DNA of 64,000 nucleotides, from positions 50,272,227 through 50,336,226 of the forward strand of contig NC_089781.1 of the NCBI RefSeq assembly GCF_040412425.1, given 5' to 3'. Source of the stretch: Macrobrachium rosenbergii (Eukaryota; Arthropoda; Malacostraca; Decapoda; Palaemonidae). Every line of letters begins with the position of its first letter. Within the stretch, counting starts at the first letter, position 1. The notes beneath the pieces were generated by a model, which did not search any database, was not told the origin of the DNA, and was given only the letters and a program-made list of their open reading frames with translations. The translations under genes and the position numbers were made by a program. Positions 10,965 to 22,788 of this stretch are shown piece after piece.

Positions 10965-11340
10965 CTATTGTCATATGGACTGCTTCTTTAGCTGCTTTAT
11001 CAGCCTCTTCATTTCCCTTAATCCCTACATGGGCAGGGATCCAACATATTTCAATATTTTTTCCATTATTATACAATTTATGGAGTGAAAACTTAATTTG
11101 TTAAACAATATTTTTTTTTATTATAGCTTTGAATGGCTTTTATAGCGCTTCTGTTGTCACTATAAATCACAAAATTATTACATGAGGCTTCTCTAATTAT
11201 CTTTATGGCTGATGCTACTGTACATAACTCAGCTGTAAATACTGAGGCATTATCTGGTAGAGAGAACTGATACCTTTTGTCTGGGGATACTGCAGCATAT
11301 CCCACTCCGTACTGTGACATAGATCAGTCGGTGTATATTG
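10965..11340 (-). pseudogene. LINE B RNase H domain (broken)
   Basis: RNase H removes template RNA during LINE replication. Minus strand: YGVGYAAV near the first catalytic position with a stop codon just before it, then FTAELCTVASAI (Glu), FVIYSDNRSAIKAI (Asp) and, in another frame, [20 protein letters not shown] (final Asp). The frame then runs directly into LINE A 5' UTR sequence. The order of the four acidic positions matches the family. Cut at its C-terminal end, and frame-broken. Confidence 0.75.
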
Positions 11341-11769
<429 letters not shown>

Positions 11770-12471
11770 ACCACATTCAACTTGTAAAGACGTTGGTGAT
11801 AATTGAAAAGCTCCTGAGCATATTCTAAGGCCTTCATTATGAACAGGGTCTAACATTTTCAGTGTTGTGTCTGATGCCGAGCCATATATTTCACTTCCAT
11901 AATCAATGATAGATAGCACTGTTGCTTTATATTGTGCAGTAAGGGTATGTCTAACAACTCCCCAAGTAGTGTTTGATAGTTTTTTAATTAGGTTTAGTGC
12001 TCTTTGACATTTTGATTGACTATGTTATGTGGGCTTTCCAGTTCAATTGGGTATCAAACATTAATTCCAAAAATTTTGCTGTTTGGCAATTGGTATGGAA
12101 TGATTTCTGATTTTTAAATCTATTTCTTCACCTTTTTTCCACTTCTTATTTTTATAAAACATTACTGCTTGAGTCTTAAGTATAGAAAATTTGAAGCCTA
12201 CAGATGAGGCCCATTCATCTATTTTTATTATAGTTTTATTATTAATTCGCTCTGCATGTTTTATGTGAGATGCTGAATAATATATGGCAAAATCATCCAT
12301 ATACAAGTTACTTTTAATTCCAATAGGAAGATCATTACTGATATAATTTATTACTAAAGTAAACAGTGTGCCACTAAGGACGCTTCCTTGTGGAACACCA
12401 TTTTCAGGTGGAAATGTACTTAATACATCATCAATTCTCACTTGAAAAGTGCGACTTGTCAGAAAGTTTTG

Positions 12472-13262
12472 ATTTATTGATTATGAAATTTAGGTCTTGA
12501 AGACCAAGCACCGTAACCAATCAAGATTATTCAGTGCCATAATGAAGGTGAAATATATAAGTTAATGAAATGAGTGATAATGAATAGGCGAGTGATGACA
12601 TACTAGTAAAATTCAGTGTTAAAATATGAACGTAAAAATAAAGAACGATATTTGATAGAACCAGCAAAAAATAAATATAAAACTTTTATATTCAAAATAT
12701 ATATTTAGTATATAACATAAATATGACTAAAGTCTTTATTAAATATACAGTACTAAGATCATATCTCATTAAAATAACCAGATTCTTTCAGATACAGGCA
12801 GCCCCCAGTTATCGGCGGGGTTCCATTCCTGACAGTGTGACGATAAGTGAAAATCACCGCTAACCGAAAATCAGCGATAATAGCACTGATCCCTGGTTAT
12901 CAGTGCCAATAACCAGTTATCATCGCCGATAACCAGTTATCAGCGCCAATAACTGGTTATCAGCACCGATAACCAGGAATCGGTGTCGAAAATCCAGCGC
13001 CATAAAACTGGATCGCTGATAACCGAGGCTGCTGATAACCGGGGACTGCCTGTAACCCATAAGGTTATCTACCTCTCACCGTCATCATTTAAAATCTAAA
13101 ATAGTCTTCCCAGTTAGTAAGTACTTTGCCCTAAGGTGATTAAATTTAGGACAGTGCACCAACATGTGCTCAGCGGATACCTGACCACCACAGTGAGCAC
13201 AAATTGGGGCACTGACTCCACCTATGTAAATGTCCACAGATGCTGTTTTAGAGCAATGTTTT
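12472..13262 (-). mobile_element. LINE D: 5'-truncated I-group LINE 3' end
   Basis: Minus-strand fragment: a short C-terminal coding piece (13,262-13,105) with ICAHCGGQVSAEHMLVHCPK, the Cys-Cys-His-Cys tail that follows RNase H in I-group ORF2, then a stop, a 3' UTR and an end reading CTTGGTCTTCAAGACC and ATAATCAATAAATCAA. It inserted in the RT of LINE B in the same orientation, splitting motif A from motif B. The 3' UTR is itself interrupted by a MITE at 12,795-13,052. 5' truncation is usual for LINE insertions. Confidence 0.75.
12795..13052. mobile_element. TA-flanked MITE, CAGGCAG family, copy 1
   Basis: A 258-bp element with ends CAGGCAGCCCCCAGTTATCG and, inverted, CAGGCAGTCCCCGGTTATCA, flanked by TA. 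The interior repeats a 21-22-bp word like GATAACCAGTTATCAGCGCC in both orientations. Two more copies lie at 22,427-22,700 and 38,251-38,510. The terminal bases resemble pogo/Tigger ends, but there is no coding sequence. Confidence 0.85.
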
Positions 13263-13850
13263 TAATATTGCATGTTTCCACATAGTATCACATGCCTTTC
13301 AATGTCAAAAAAGACGGCTACTGTATAGGAGTTTGTTTTCGTTTAAATCCTCTTCGTATGTGGTCTTCCAAGTTAGACAGAGAATCCAGTGCAGATCTGT
13401 TACACTGTGACCCAGATTGAGTGGGAGTCAAAATTTTATTTTCTCGAATGTGCCAAATCAGTCCAGCATTTACCATTTTTTCTAGTAATCTGCATAAACA
13501 GCTTGTTAAAGAAATTGGTCTGTAACTGTTTACATTACTGGGATCTTTTCCAGGTTTGGGAATAGGAATAATTATAGCTTTACGCCATTCATCAGGAAAC
13601 AAATTTCGAAGCGGTGGTTAAAACTAATAAGTATGTCTTTGCCTAAGGTGCTAAATGGCAGATCATTTCAAAACAAATACTGTCACCTCCAGAGGTAGAT
13701 TTGTTGCTGTTCAACAGAGCAAATTCCAACTCTTCCATATCAAATTTTCTATTGTAATATATATCTTCTATTGTTTCAAAATTGTTATTAATTCTATATA
13801 CTATTTTTTTTTGTGCGGAAATACTCATCTAAATTTTTGTCACTACTGTA

Positions 13851-14440
13851 CTTACTTTTGCTAAATTTTCTCCTATTACATTACTTATTTCTTTAGGATC
13901 AGGTATTTTTTTCCCGTCTTTTATTATGGCATGTCTAGGTAGTTTAACATGGGTACCACTAATTTTCCTGAATTTTTCCCATATTTTTTGCATGGGAGTA
14001 TTATTAGAGAGATCTGATACATATTTCCTCCATGAAATGATTCTTCCTTGAATTACTTCTCTTTTAAATTTTGTAGATATTTTGTTTTAATGTATCAATT
14101 TCTAATAATACAGTAATTTTTTGTACAGTTCCTTCTAATATCGGTAATGTTTTGTTTATTTTACTGAACTTTCTATTCAAATTACCTAATTATCTTCCAA
14201 TTTGGTGTTTTATTTTTATTAATTGTTAGTTTTTCAGACCACCATGGGACTTTGTGTTTTGTTCGATGAGATTTCGATTTTGGTATTGCTTTATCAGCAG
14301 CATTTTTACGAAATCAACAAGAAATTTATTAGTTTCATTATGGCCTTTTAAATGCTCAAATGGTGGGATATTCCTAGTGTGGAATTCATATTGCTCCCAA
14401 TCTGCTTTATAAATGTTATACTGAGGGACATGCTAGGTGG
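13851..14440 (-). pseudogene. LINE B ORF2 between endonuclease and RT
   Basis: AT-rich degenerate coding DNA. Position between the two enzyme domains is the main support. Short stretches such as KPHMWEKFRKISG-like readings around 13,960-14,000 fit the linker of I-group ORF2. No frame stays open for more than about 60 codons. Confidence 0.4.
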
Positions 14441-15115
14441 GATTATTTTGTAATAATGAAATTAATATTGGGAAATGGTCACTTGTATGCAAGTCGTCAA
14501 CTGTGTTCCAATCCAATCTGCCAACTATGTTTGTTGTACATAGAGTTAAGTCGATTGAGAAAAGTGTTCCATGTGTTTTAGAAAAACGTGCTGATTTCGT
14601 TTTCATTTATACACCACATGTCATATGAATCTATGAATTCTTCTATTTTACTTCCTGCTTTATTTGAGTCTGTACAATTACAGTCCCACATCAGGTTGTG
14701 AGCATTAAAATCAACTACTATTAATGTAGGTTCCTTGGCATTATTATGTAAATCTTTAAGTTTGTCAAAGTCATCATTTTTATTAGGTTGGTTATATAAG
14801 TTATAAATTACATAATTATCGTTTTTTATTCGTATTTTAATACTTGATATTTGCAGATCAGTAAAGTTTACAGGTACTTTGTCATAACATACTTTGTTAA
14901 GTACATAAACAGCTGTACCTAAATTTCCTTCTTCCTCTCTAGATGTAGATGCAAGGTATATTTACCTATTGTTGATATTGTTTTGTTGACATGTTGTAAA
15001 CATAATATCACTGGTTCGTACTCTTTTAGTAATTGTTGTATTTCTCCCAGGTGTAATCTGGTCTGTAGACCATTTATGTTCCATTGTATAATACAGCCAT
15101 TGAAAGTAGTTTGTT
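14441..15115 (-). pseudogene. LINE B endonuclease domain (broken)
   Basis: Apurinic-type endonuclease that nicks the target in LINE transposition. Minus strand at about 15,105: IQWNINGLQTRLHLGEIQQL, the usual N-terminal WNxNGL motif. Near 14,690: DFNAHNLMWDC, matching the GDFNAHH motif, with the leading Gly changed. The start overlaps the last codons of ORF1 by about 25 bases in a different frame, the normal arrangement for bicistronic I-group LINEs. Frames are broken in the middle and toward the end. Confidence 0.7.
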
Positions 15116-16859
15116 ATAGCAGTCGAGTTTTACTCTCTTTTTTGTATTATCTATCTGGATTTTTTCTAGTAATTTACTCACGACATTCATTTGTTTTTCT
15201 TTATAATAAATTAAGTGTTCAATGCACATGCAACCTTTTTCTTGGGTACTCAAATCTGTGGTTTCTTTTTTCCTATATTTCATAAAATTTCTTATAATGT
15301 CTGTTAAATCATCTTTTGTTACGCTTTTCTTGTTATTGCATAATTCAACGAAACAATCATTACATCCATATGTATTATCATGTATATTTCTTTTTATATT
15401 TGTTTTTGTATCAATTACTGGAGGAGTAATCTCTTCTTCTTTGACATAATCACTGATATCTATGGTATGGTTCTCTTTCACTTCTTCAGTGTTTTTGACA
15501 TCTGCCTTCATAGGTTTAACTATTATTTTAGGAGATAAAGGTATATTCTTAGCTTGTTTTTGTTTTTGTTCTTTTTCATCTCCTTTAGCTTTGGTTTAAC
15601 AGATGTTTCTCTAATAATAGTTGGTTTCTTTGTTTAGGGTCCAAAGGCCTTTTTTTATCTTTAATTTCCAGTCCATCATGACCCTCCTCTGTTACTTCCG
15701 TAGTAGAATCCTCCTGTTTCTATTTGCCTTAATATTTCAAATGAACTGGATAAAATGTTATCCATCTCATTTGCACCTGTTTCTTTATTCTTTACCATTT
15801 TAGTTTTTATTTCTAAATTACTAATTTCTTCTTGAGATTTACTTTTCTGTGCTATGTTACTTCTATCCGTTTGCATTTCTGTTTCTTTATTTGCTCTAGT
15901 TACTGAAGAATATGTAGGTTTCTTAGACGGACCTTGAATTCCTCTCACTTTTAATTCCAACTTAGCCTCTTTTATAGATACCCCTGTTCATTCTCGCAGT
16001 ATTTTTAATTCTGTATTGTATATATAATACATGCAATCTTTGGATCTTCCATGATGATTCTGCCCACAGTTTACGCACTCTGGTTCACTGCACTTCCACT
16101 GTGTGGTATGTTCAGTAGATTCACAATAAGCGCATACTGGTTCATTTCTACAATTTTTCTTTGTGTGCCCATACTTACTGCAATTTTGACACTGCACTGG
16201 CTTTGGGACATATTTTGGCCTAAGATTTTTATTTTTTGAGGTAGATCTTCACCCTCGAATTTTACTTTTGCAATTTTTAGTATTTTTTTATTGCTATTTT
16301 TACTTGGTACAACACATACCTCATAATCTTGGACCTTGGGGTATCTTTTTTTGAGAGAGTCTAATAGCATTCTCTTATCGACTGGTTTGTTGTTGTTTTC
16401 AGGAAGTACAATGGCACCCTGAATGCTGCTCATAGTATCATGTTTTTTTCCTTTTATGTTAATATTGTTTATATTTTTCAAAGACGAATAGTCTTCGGAC
16501 TGACTTTTAGTTGTGGCTTCTATAAGCCAAGTTTTCTCCTTTATTTGTCTAAACGACATATCTGTTGTTGGATGTCTATTTAATACATAATTTTCCAATT
16601 TTAAAGCTGATATATTATGGTCAGCTTCCATGGTTAGGAACCTTGACCAACTTCCACTCCCAAAGAGGGACCAACTTCCACTCCCAAAGAGGGAGTCGAA
16701 GTGAGTCAAGGTTGGGTCATGTTGGTATTTACTCTTTTTGGGGGTTTTGTAAGGTATTAAAGTTTTAATACCACTCTGATTTTGATTATTTGGATTATCC
16801 AGAGAATTGTCCATTTCCATGCCAGAAGATTTGCTCTGTACTGGAGCAGTGGTCGTCAT
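15074..16859 (-). pseudogene. LINE B ORF1 (zinc-knuckle protein), frameshifted
   Basis: Starts at 16,859 with MTTTAPVQSKSSGMEMDN and stays open for 262 codons. A frameshift near 16,215-16,235, just before the knuckles, moves the frame to 16,197-15,988 with CQNCSKYGHTKKNC, CAYCESTEHTTQWKC and CVNCGQNHHGRSKDC: three CCHC knuckles in a row. The C-terminal part continues in 15,960-15,676 and 15,511-15,074, Lys/Glu-rich, and stops as ORF2 begins. A 24-bp tandem duplication at 16,645-16,692 repeats SLFGSGSW. The protein would bind LINE RNA. Aside from three or more frame changes the whole length is present. Confidence 0.8.
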
Positions 16860-17511
16860 CTGTGCCAGAACAATGCCATCAGAGGGCCAAGGGGTAACTG
16901 AATCTTAAAATTGCTTGTCATAAAGATTTAAGTATAAAAAAAAAACCTGAAAGCCTTAAAAACATATCATCAGCCTTTCATGGAGTTTATTCTTCCACCA
17001 ATGGCACAAGTGAGAACTGACTCCAAATGCCCACTCCCTACCCTACCCCACAGGGGATGGCACATGATTAGAGCGGCCCAAGTGTAAGCCAAACCCGCTT
17101 GCTAGGACTGAGAGTATTACAAGAATACAATTGTCCCCACCCTAGTCACATCATGGGCAAACTGGATAGAATGCAGAGAGTCCTATCCCTAAAACCACAT
17201 TCCCCTGGAATCCGTGGTCCAGCCCTAAAGAATAATTCCGCCTGATATCTCTCAGGTCCGAACATTATTGGGCAGTTGATGGTCCTACCAATGTTCCCAC
17301 TATTTAGCTTCAGATATAAACCCAATCCCAGTTATGATATCTTTTCCTATTTATCAGGTCCAATAAATTTTAGCAAAAGCAGAAAATTCCACAAAAATTA
17401 ATTCAAAGAAATACAGAATGGTATATGGAACTCTTGGACTCAAACACGGGAACAGATTCCTGGGGTTCAAGAGCCCCCTCACCACGTCAAGGTGGTCCCA
17501 AATCGAGGGGG
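16860..17511 (-). other. LINE B 5' untranslated region
   Basis: Homologous to 10,308-10,964. Ends exactly at AAATCGAGGGGG (17,511), the same terminal sequence as LINE A, so both copies reached full 5' length. DIRS copy 2 sequence begins at the next base. Confidence 0.7.
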
Positions 17512-17630
17512 TTGGTGTAGGTAACTGACCCCGCCCCCTTTCACATAAGAATAGGTACAACCTGGCTCAGGAGCTTAATTTGTTCATGCTCTGTGTCCAT
17601 GAGAGGGGAGGCGAGAGGGCTCCAATCATG

Positions 17631-17715
17631 TAATTACTTGGTAAGTATATTATGAAACCATATTTTATTAGAAAAGTGTCATTTTTATATAAGTAACTTA
17701 ACTAGTAATTACACT
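17631..17715 (-). repeat. DIRS copy 2 internal complementary region
   Basis: Reads ATGTAATTACTTGGTAAGTA, then an AT-rich spacer with AAAGTGTCATTTTTATAT, then AACTTAACTAGTAATTACAC. Same layout as 494-582 and 50,678-50,766. Confidence 0.6.
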
Positions 17716-18169
17716 GCTGAATCCCACATAGAAGGGAGGTGGGACCATGGACACGAACTACTCAAAAACACTCGGTAATGGAGATGAATTTGAAATAGAT
17801 ACATAGCCAGCATTGGTAAATGCTTGTTGTAGCCTTACCTGGTGAGAGCGCTATGGCAGACGGGTACTGCCTCTGGTCGGTGCTCATCATCAACCTGTAG
17901 TGGAGCAGCAGTAAAGCTGAGGGCCACCTCTACTTTAGTGGGTGCCTCGCCGCCAAGGAGTGCTCTGATGGTTGCTAAGGCGTCATAACAAACAAAGATA
18001 TGCCCTTGCCCTGTGCGCAGTACAAGAAAAATCGACCAAATAATCTTGCTACCTACACATCACATAAAAACAAAACCAAACCCAACCATTAAAACCAATG
18101 ACTGGTGGGTACTCCAGGTACACAGTACCCCCAGGCTTCCCATAACTCGATTACCTAAAATCAAGGCAA

Positions 18170-18544
18170 GGAGATAGAGAAATAGAAGATACACTCCTAT
18201 CCTTTCTCCCCCAGTATCAAGCCAGCCACGGAGAACGGACCTAAAGTACTGCAGTTTTCATATGTGGTCTCCACATAGCATAAGTAATGAGAGGCAAAAA
18301 CAGATCTACACTTCCAATACATAGTTTGAAGTAGTGGAGAGTGACAGATTGCATTTAAATCCCAATGAAGTGGTGACTGCCCTCACTTCGTGAGCTATAA
18401 TTTTCAACAAGGGTAAGGCCTCTTCAGGGCTGCCATTCATACGATAATTATCGTGCATGTACGACTGAACTACCTCCGGCACGATACCTTCTCCAACTAA
18501 TGTACGTTTTATACGATAACTCTGGGATTTGAGCTTTTTTAAGA
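18170..18544 (-). pseudogene. DIRS copy 2 tyrosine recombinase, C-terminal half
   Basis: Minus strand, in two frames: AHEVRAVTTSLGF keeps the His-x-x-Arg catalytic pair, and RSVFASHYLCY keeps the catalytic Tyr. Aligns with copy 4 at 51,355-51,480. The recombinase would integrate a circular DNA copy of the element. It is frame-broken and separated from its N-terminal half by the hAT-like insertion. Confidence 0.65.
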
Positions 18545-19435
18545 CTATTGATTAAAAAGCATTTTCATCATGATTGTTTTCTGCTGATAATGATTATCTA
18601 CAAAACAAGAAGTCATAATTTTCAGTCTTATAAAACGATGATCACAGTGGTACACGACAAAGTATGCATGCTTTACAGGAAAAGAAAGTGCATCATAAAT
18701 GCAGATCTTGAACATTTTGATCCTTCTAGGCAAGATAAGTGGTTTAGGGATAGTGAGATGTACCTTGGACTGTGGTACATAAAGAACTTGACAAGATAAA
18801 TCCAAATGAAAATAAATCTTAAGTGACTGATTTTTATAAACACTGTAGGGACCTTCTTTGTAGTAACATGTGAAGAGATCCAGAAAAGCTTCGATTTTAA
18901 GGACAGTGTGATCTCCAATCTGTGCTGCCTGACTCCTGAAAATGCCCTGTCTAATTTTTTTTTTTTTTTAGGAAATCAACCCCCTTTTTAACTACCTTTA
19001 ATTGTGTCACCACACAATTGTTCACTAGCACAAAAAATTGATCAGTGGTATATTTTGCCAGTGCTCAGAAATGCACTGAATACTGATGATAAATTGCCAG
19101 CAGATAAATTCTGGGTAGAAGTTTTACAGAGTAGGGAATACTTTTTTGAACTAGCAAATTTTGCTGTGTGGTCAGTCTTCCCATTCTAATGCTGAATGTG
19201 AAAGTGTTTAGCAAGATCAATCTGTTTAAGACAAAAATCAGAAATAGCTTAAACACAGATACTGTTAATGGGGCCTTGCTGGCTTCTCAGTGTATTCAAT
19301 CCCAAACGTCTTGTGTTAAGTTTATGCCGTCCAAAGACACGCTTGACCGTTTAAAAAACAGTTCACAGCTGTATGACAATGAATGTAGCCTAAAGTTGGA
19401 TGAAGTAGCAAAGTAGAAAACTATTCCTTTGATCT
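18545..19435 (+). pseudogene. hAT-like transposase C-terminal fragment
   Basis: Plus-strand frames 18,548-18,799, about 18,855-18,950, 19,004-19,189 and 19,168-19,416 form one degraded protein. Recognisable pieces: EEIQKSFDFKDSVISNLC followed by LTPENAL, then FWVEVLQSREYFFELANFA, then after a frameshift ESVFSKINLFKTKIRNSLN and DTVNGALLASQC. The last two are the C-terminal dimerisation motif of hAT transposases and related zinc-finger MYM-like host proteins. It has no N-terminal half, lies antisense inside the DIRS recombinase, and is dead. It could instead be a fragment of a domesticated hAT-derived gene copy. Confidence 0.55.
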
Positions 19436-19990
19436 CGGTATATCTTTGTACTATGCACAGTGTAGGGCTTCAGTTTCTGCTTCATATGGGCCAAGGATAC
19501 TTGCTAAGTTCTTGATAGAGAATCAACGAGGACAGGGATTGGATGGGGTTTCATTCTTTACAAGGAACCCAAGAGTGAACATGGATACTGCACCCCCTTG
19601 TGAAAAACCAACTTTTTGTCCAGGGCTTACTATTCACTAACTCTTTCAGCCGTGGCCAAGGCCACTAAAAAAAAGGGTCTTCCTCATCAAGTCTCTTAGA
19701 GATGATGCATGAAGAGGCTCGAAGGGCAGGCCTGAGAGCCAACGAAGTATGGCATCCAAGTTCCCAGGTACAGTCGTCAGTTTGTCCTCTTTCAAAGTAT
19801 CAAAAGATTTAACTATGTTGCTAATATTGTGACTTGCTGCGAGATCCAGTCCTCTGTGCCTAAAAACCGAAGTTAAGCATGGATATAAAACCCTTAATAG
19901 TTGAAGTCGTTAGACCTCGTGAAGAATTCAGGAAGATTAAAAAGTCGGTTATTTGTGCTAGTGGTTTCAGAAGACAAGATATTGACGCCT
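19436..19990 (-). pseudogene. DIRS copy 2 tyrosine recombinase, N-terminal half
   Basis: Aligns with copy 4 at 51,720-52,090: shared plus-strand words CCTTGTGAAAAACC, TTCACTAACTCT and AAGTCTCTTAGAGA or its variant. The catalytic Arg region (near SEIHA in copy 4) falls inside. No long frame remains. Confidence 0.55.
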
Positions 19991-20083
19991 GTTGCGGAAA
20001 ACTGACCGCTTAGCCTGGTAGGCGTTGGATGATGATTGCCACCTACAGTTAGCAGTAGCTCTTGCAGCTGATTTTGAAAATCC

Positions 20084-21487
20084 TTATGCTCTGACAAGCT
20101 TCCTCACAGTCAAGCCTGTCAGAGCAAGAATGGACAAACCTTGATGAAAGTAGAGGAAATGGGGTTGCCTGAGAAGATTTCGACACTGTGGTAGGAGTCT
20201 TGGGAAGACCACCAACATTGAGAGAAGGTCCACGAACCATTCCCTCTGCAACATGGGACCACGAGCATCATCAAGGAGTTGCTGTGTGAATGAAACTTGT
20301 TGATGACTTCCCTCACCATGCTGAAAGGAGGGAAGGCATACATGTCCAGGGTGGACCAGTCCTGGAGCATTGCATCTATTGCCCATGTCAGAGGGTCCGG
20401 AACTGGCGAACATTACAGGGGAAGGCAGTGATTTCTTGACATCACAAACAGGTCTATCAGCGGCTTCCCCCACCGTTTCCACAGGTCAGTGTAAAACTGT
20501 GGATTCAGTGTCCATTCCATCGGTCCATCGGTAAGACCTGTTTGCAGTGACTCAACTCATCTGCAAGGATGTTCATTTTGCCCTGAATGAAGTGGGTGAC
20601 GATTCGGGTGCAGTTGTTCTGGGCCCAAATGAGGAGATCTTTGGTTGCTTGGCAAAGAGAGAATGAGTGCTCGCCTCCCTGATTCTTTATGACAGCTAAC
20701 GCTGTCATGTTGTCCGACTTGATCGTGATCAACTTGTCGTACGTCACTCCTTTCTTCTTCCGACCACTTTCCTGCAACTTCTGAATCTTGCAGATGCGCC
20801 CCCCACCATCCCAGATCTGAAGCATCTGAGAATAAGGTTAGGCTTGGATTCAACAGATGTAACGATTTCCCGAGAATCCCCCTTCTCTGAGCCACCACCA
20901 AAGGTCCTCCTTGATTTCAGGAGTAATGGGAAAGACAAATGAGTTTGGGAGTGTCTTCCTGCACCAGCTGGCCTTTAGGAAGAACTGAAGGGGTCTTGTG
21001 TGAAGTCTTCCTAAAGGCACGAACTTATCTGTGGAAGAGAGGGTGCCCAGAAGACTCATCCACTCTTTGGCTGAGCAGGTAGGGAGAGAGGAATTTCTGA
21101 ACTGTTAGAAGGCAGGATTGGATTCTTCTCTGTGACGGCAAAGCCCAAAAACTCAGAGTCAATCATCATCCCAAATACACGATCGACTGAGTCAGGACTA
21201 ACTATGACTTGGGAAAGTTGACTAGAATGCCCAGACCCTGGGCGAGGATGAGTAAATTCTGTAAGTCTTCCGTGCAGCCAGTCATTGAGATAAAAGCATA
21301 CATTGATGCCCATCACATGTAGCCACTTCACTAATAGGGGCAAGAACCCTGGTGAAGACTTGTGGGGCTGTGGAAAGGCCAAAACTGGTACATCCTGCCC
21401 TGGAATACGAACCTGAAGTACTTCCTGGATTCTGGGTGGACTGGAATGTGAAAATATACGTCCTCCATGTCTATCATCACCATCCAA
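20084..21487 (-). pseudogene. DIRS copy 2 RT, RNase H and methyltransferase-like region
   Basis: Minus strand from 21,487. Motif C reads CFYLNDWL: the first catalytic aspartate of YLDD is Asn, so polymerase activity is lost. The thumb SLLGTLSSTDKFVPLGRLHT follows. RNase H has TIKSDNMTALAVIKNQGG and IVTHFIQGKMNILADELSH. The segment after it contains EWFVDLLSMLVVFPRLLPQ and LRQPHFLYFHQGLSILALTG, as in copy 4, where DIRS elements carry a methyltransferase-like domain. At least four frame changes. Confidence 0.75.
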
Positions 21488-21502
21488 TCCCTTTGATGGA
21501 TG

Positions 21503-22355
21503 GAGTGTAGTAGTTTTTTCTTTAGTTTTTTTTTACTGAATGGTTGTGGTTTAAGATGGGAAACTTTATTTTTGCATTTTAAGAAACAGAAATATTAAGA
21601 TCATATTTTGTTTTGTTTTTGTGTCTGTTTTTGTTATTGAGCTTTTTTAGTCTTTTTTTGGTTGAATGTATAAAATAAATATTTTTATTTTGATTGCAAG
21701 AATGAAATAGTAAAAGGAAAAAAAAAGAAACAACACCCCTTTTTTGGACAGCGTTTGTGGCAGTTTTTTTTATGAGACCTTGTGTGATTTTTTTAATGGA
21801 TGCCAGGTGAACATTAGAATACTATAAATTCAAAGACACTTAAAATTGGTGAGTGGGACTATAGAATAAGGGAGACAACATGATTTTTTTGTGCAATGCA
21901 AGTGTGGTAATATGGATGTTTTTACATTTGAACTAAGAGTCTCTTAGATAAAGGACAAGGTGTGAATGGACGATTAGTCTAACATTGGTGCTGCTGTATT
22001 TAGGCACTGGAGAAATTAGTATGTGCCTTTGATGGATAGTGCCATGATTATATAAACCCATGTAACTGTAGATTTTGCAATAATAATGGTATCCTGTTGC
22101 CTTGGTAAATAAATAAGTATACGTTAATTGGTATAAGGAATAAATTCTGAAGTAGAGGAGGACTTGGGAGTGTGTATTGGTATAATATTGTTACATTAAT
22201 ACTAAAAAATTGAATTGTATAATATTGATTTATGTTTGCTGTCCTAAGATTTAGAAGGACAAAGGTAATAAGTATTATTGCAAATTGAATTGTATAATAT
22301 TGATTTATGTTTGCTGTCCTAAGATTTAGAAGGACAAAGATAATAAGTATTATTG

Positions 22356-22356
<1 letters not shown>
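21503..22356 (+). repeat. Gypsy 5' LTR, first part
   Basis: 21,530-21,685 matches 33,200-33,352: TTTAAGATGGGAAAC against TTTAAGAGGGGAAAC, AAACAGAAATA, GGTTGAATGTATAAAATAAA against GGTTGAATATATATAATAAA. AATAAA just before AAATATTTTT is a candidate poly(A) signal in both. A 75-bp tandem duplication lies at 22,207-22,355. Confidence 0.75.
22207..22355. repeat. 75-bp tandem duplication in gypsy LTR
   Basis: Two nearly identical units, each containing AAATTGAATTGTATAATATT and AAGATTTAGAAGGACAAAG. The second runs into the (AT)n. Confidence 0.9.

Positions 22357-22426
<70 letters not shown>
22357..22426. repeat. (AT)n microsatellite, block 1
   Basis: About 35 TA units. Continues beyond the inserted MITE and Tigger as blocks 22,701-22,785 and 25,858-25,946. 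Confidence 0.95.
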
Positions 22427-22429
<3 letters not shown>

Positions 22430-22697
22430 GCAGTCCCGGTTATATATATATACAGGCAGGTTAACATGGCTCGGTTAATGGCGATCCGGTTTTATGGGGG
22501 CTTGTCTAGTGACAAAAATTGGCTATTTTCGGCACCGAAAATCGGCGATTTCCGCTTATCACTGCCGATAATTGGGTATTGGCACCAATACATATCTAAC
22601 AGGAGCGCCAATAACCGAAAATCGGCACTTTTTGGTGCCGATAAGCCTGAAAATCGCCAAAAAGGGCTGGAAATTGCCGATTTTTCGGTTAGTGGTG

Positions 22698-22700
<3 letters not shown>
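22427..22700. mobile_element. TA-flanked MITE, CAGGCAG family, copy 2 (truncated)
   Basis: Starts CAGGCAGTCCCGGTTATATA with a short repeated start CAGGCAGGTTAACATGG, then follows the reverse orientation of the 38,251-38,510 copy: ATCCGGTTTTATGGGGG, TAATTGGGTATTGGCACC, ATACATATCTAACAGG. It stops at TTAGTGGTGATTTT, about 50 bp short of the expected right end, and runs into (AT)n. Confidence 0.8.

Positions 22701-22785
<85 letters not shown>
22701..22785. repeat. (AT)n microsatellite, block 2
   Basis: About 42 AT units between the MITE and the Tigger element. Confidence 0.95.

Positions 22786-22788
<3 letters not shown>

Larger units (their letters stand above)
17512..21502 (-). mobile_element. 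DIRS-like retrotransposon copy 2 (truncated at both ends)
   Basis: Minus strand. At 17,515-17,630 it matches the stretch between terminal repeat and complementary region of copy 1 (382-490). The complementary region lies at 17,631-17,715, then 3' noncoding DNA, recombinase remnants (18,170-18,544 and 19,436-19,990), methyltransferase-like and RNase H parts (20,084-20,900) and RT (20,850-21,487). It is split by a hAT-like fragment at 18,545-19,435. gag and the 5' end are absent: the gypsy 5' LTR starts near 21,503. The 3' terminal repeat is lost at the LINE B junction. Confidence 0.8.

Noticed and set aside
19850..19895. ACCGAAGTTAAGC-like word resembling 5S rRNA
   Set aside because: It lies in DIRS recombinase sequence that aligns with copy 4 at about 52,020-52,080, and the rest of a 5S gene is absent.
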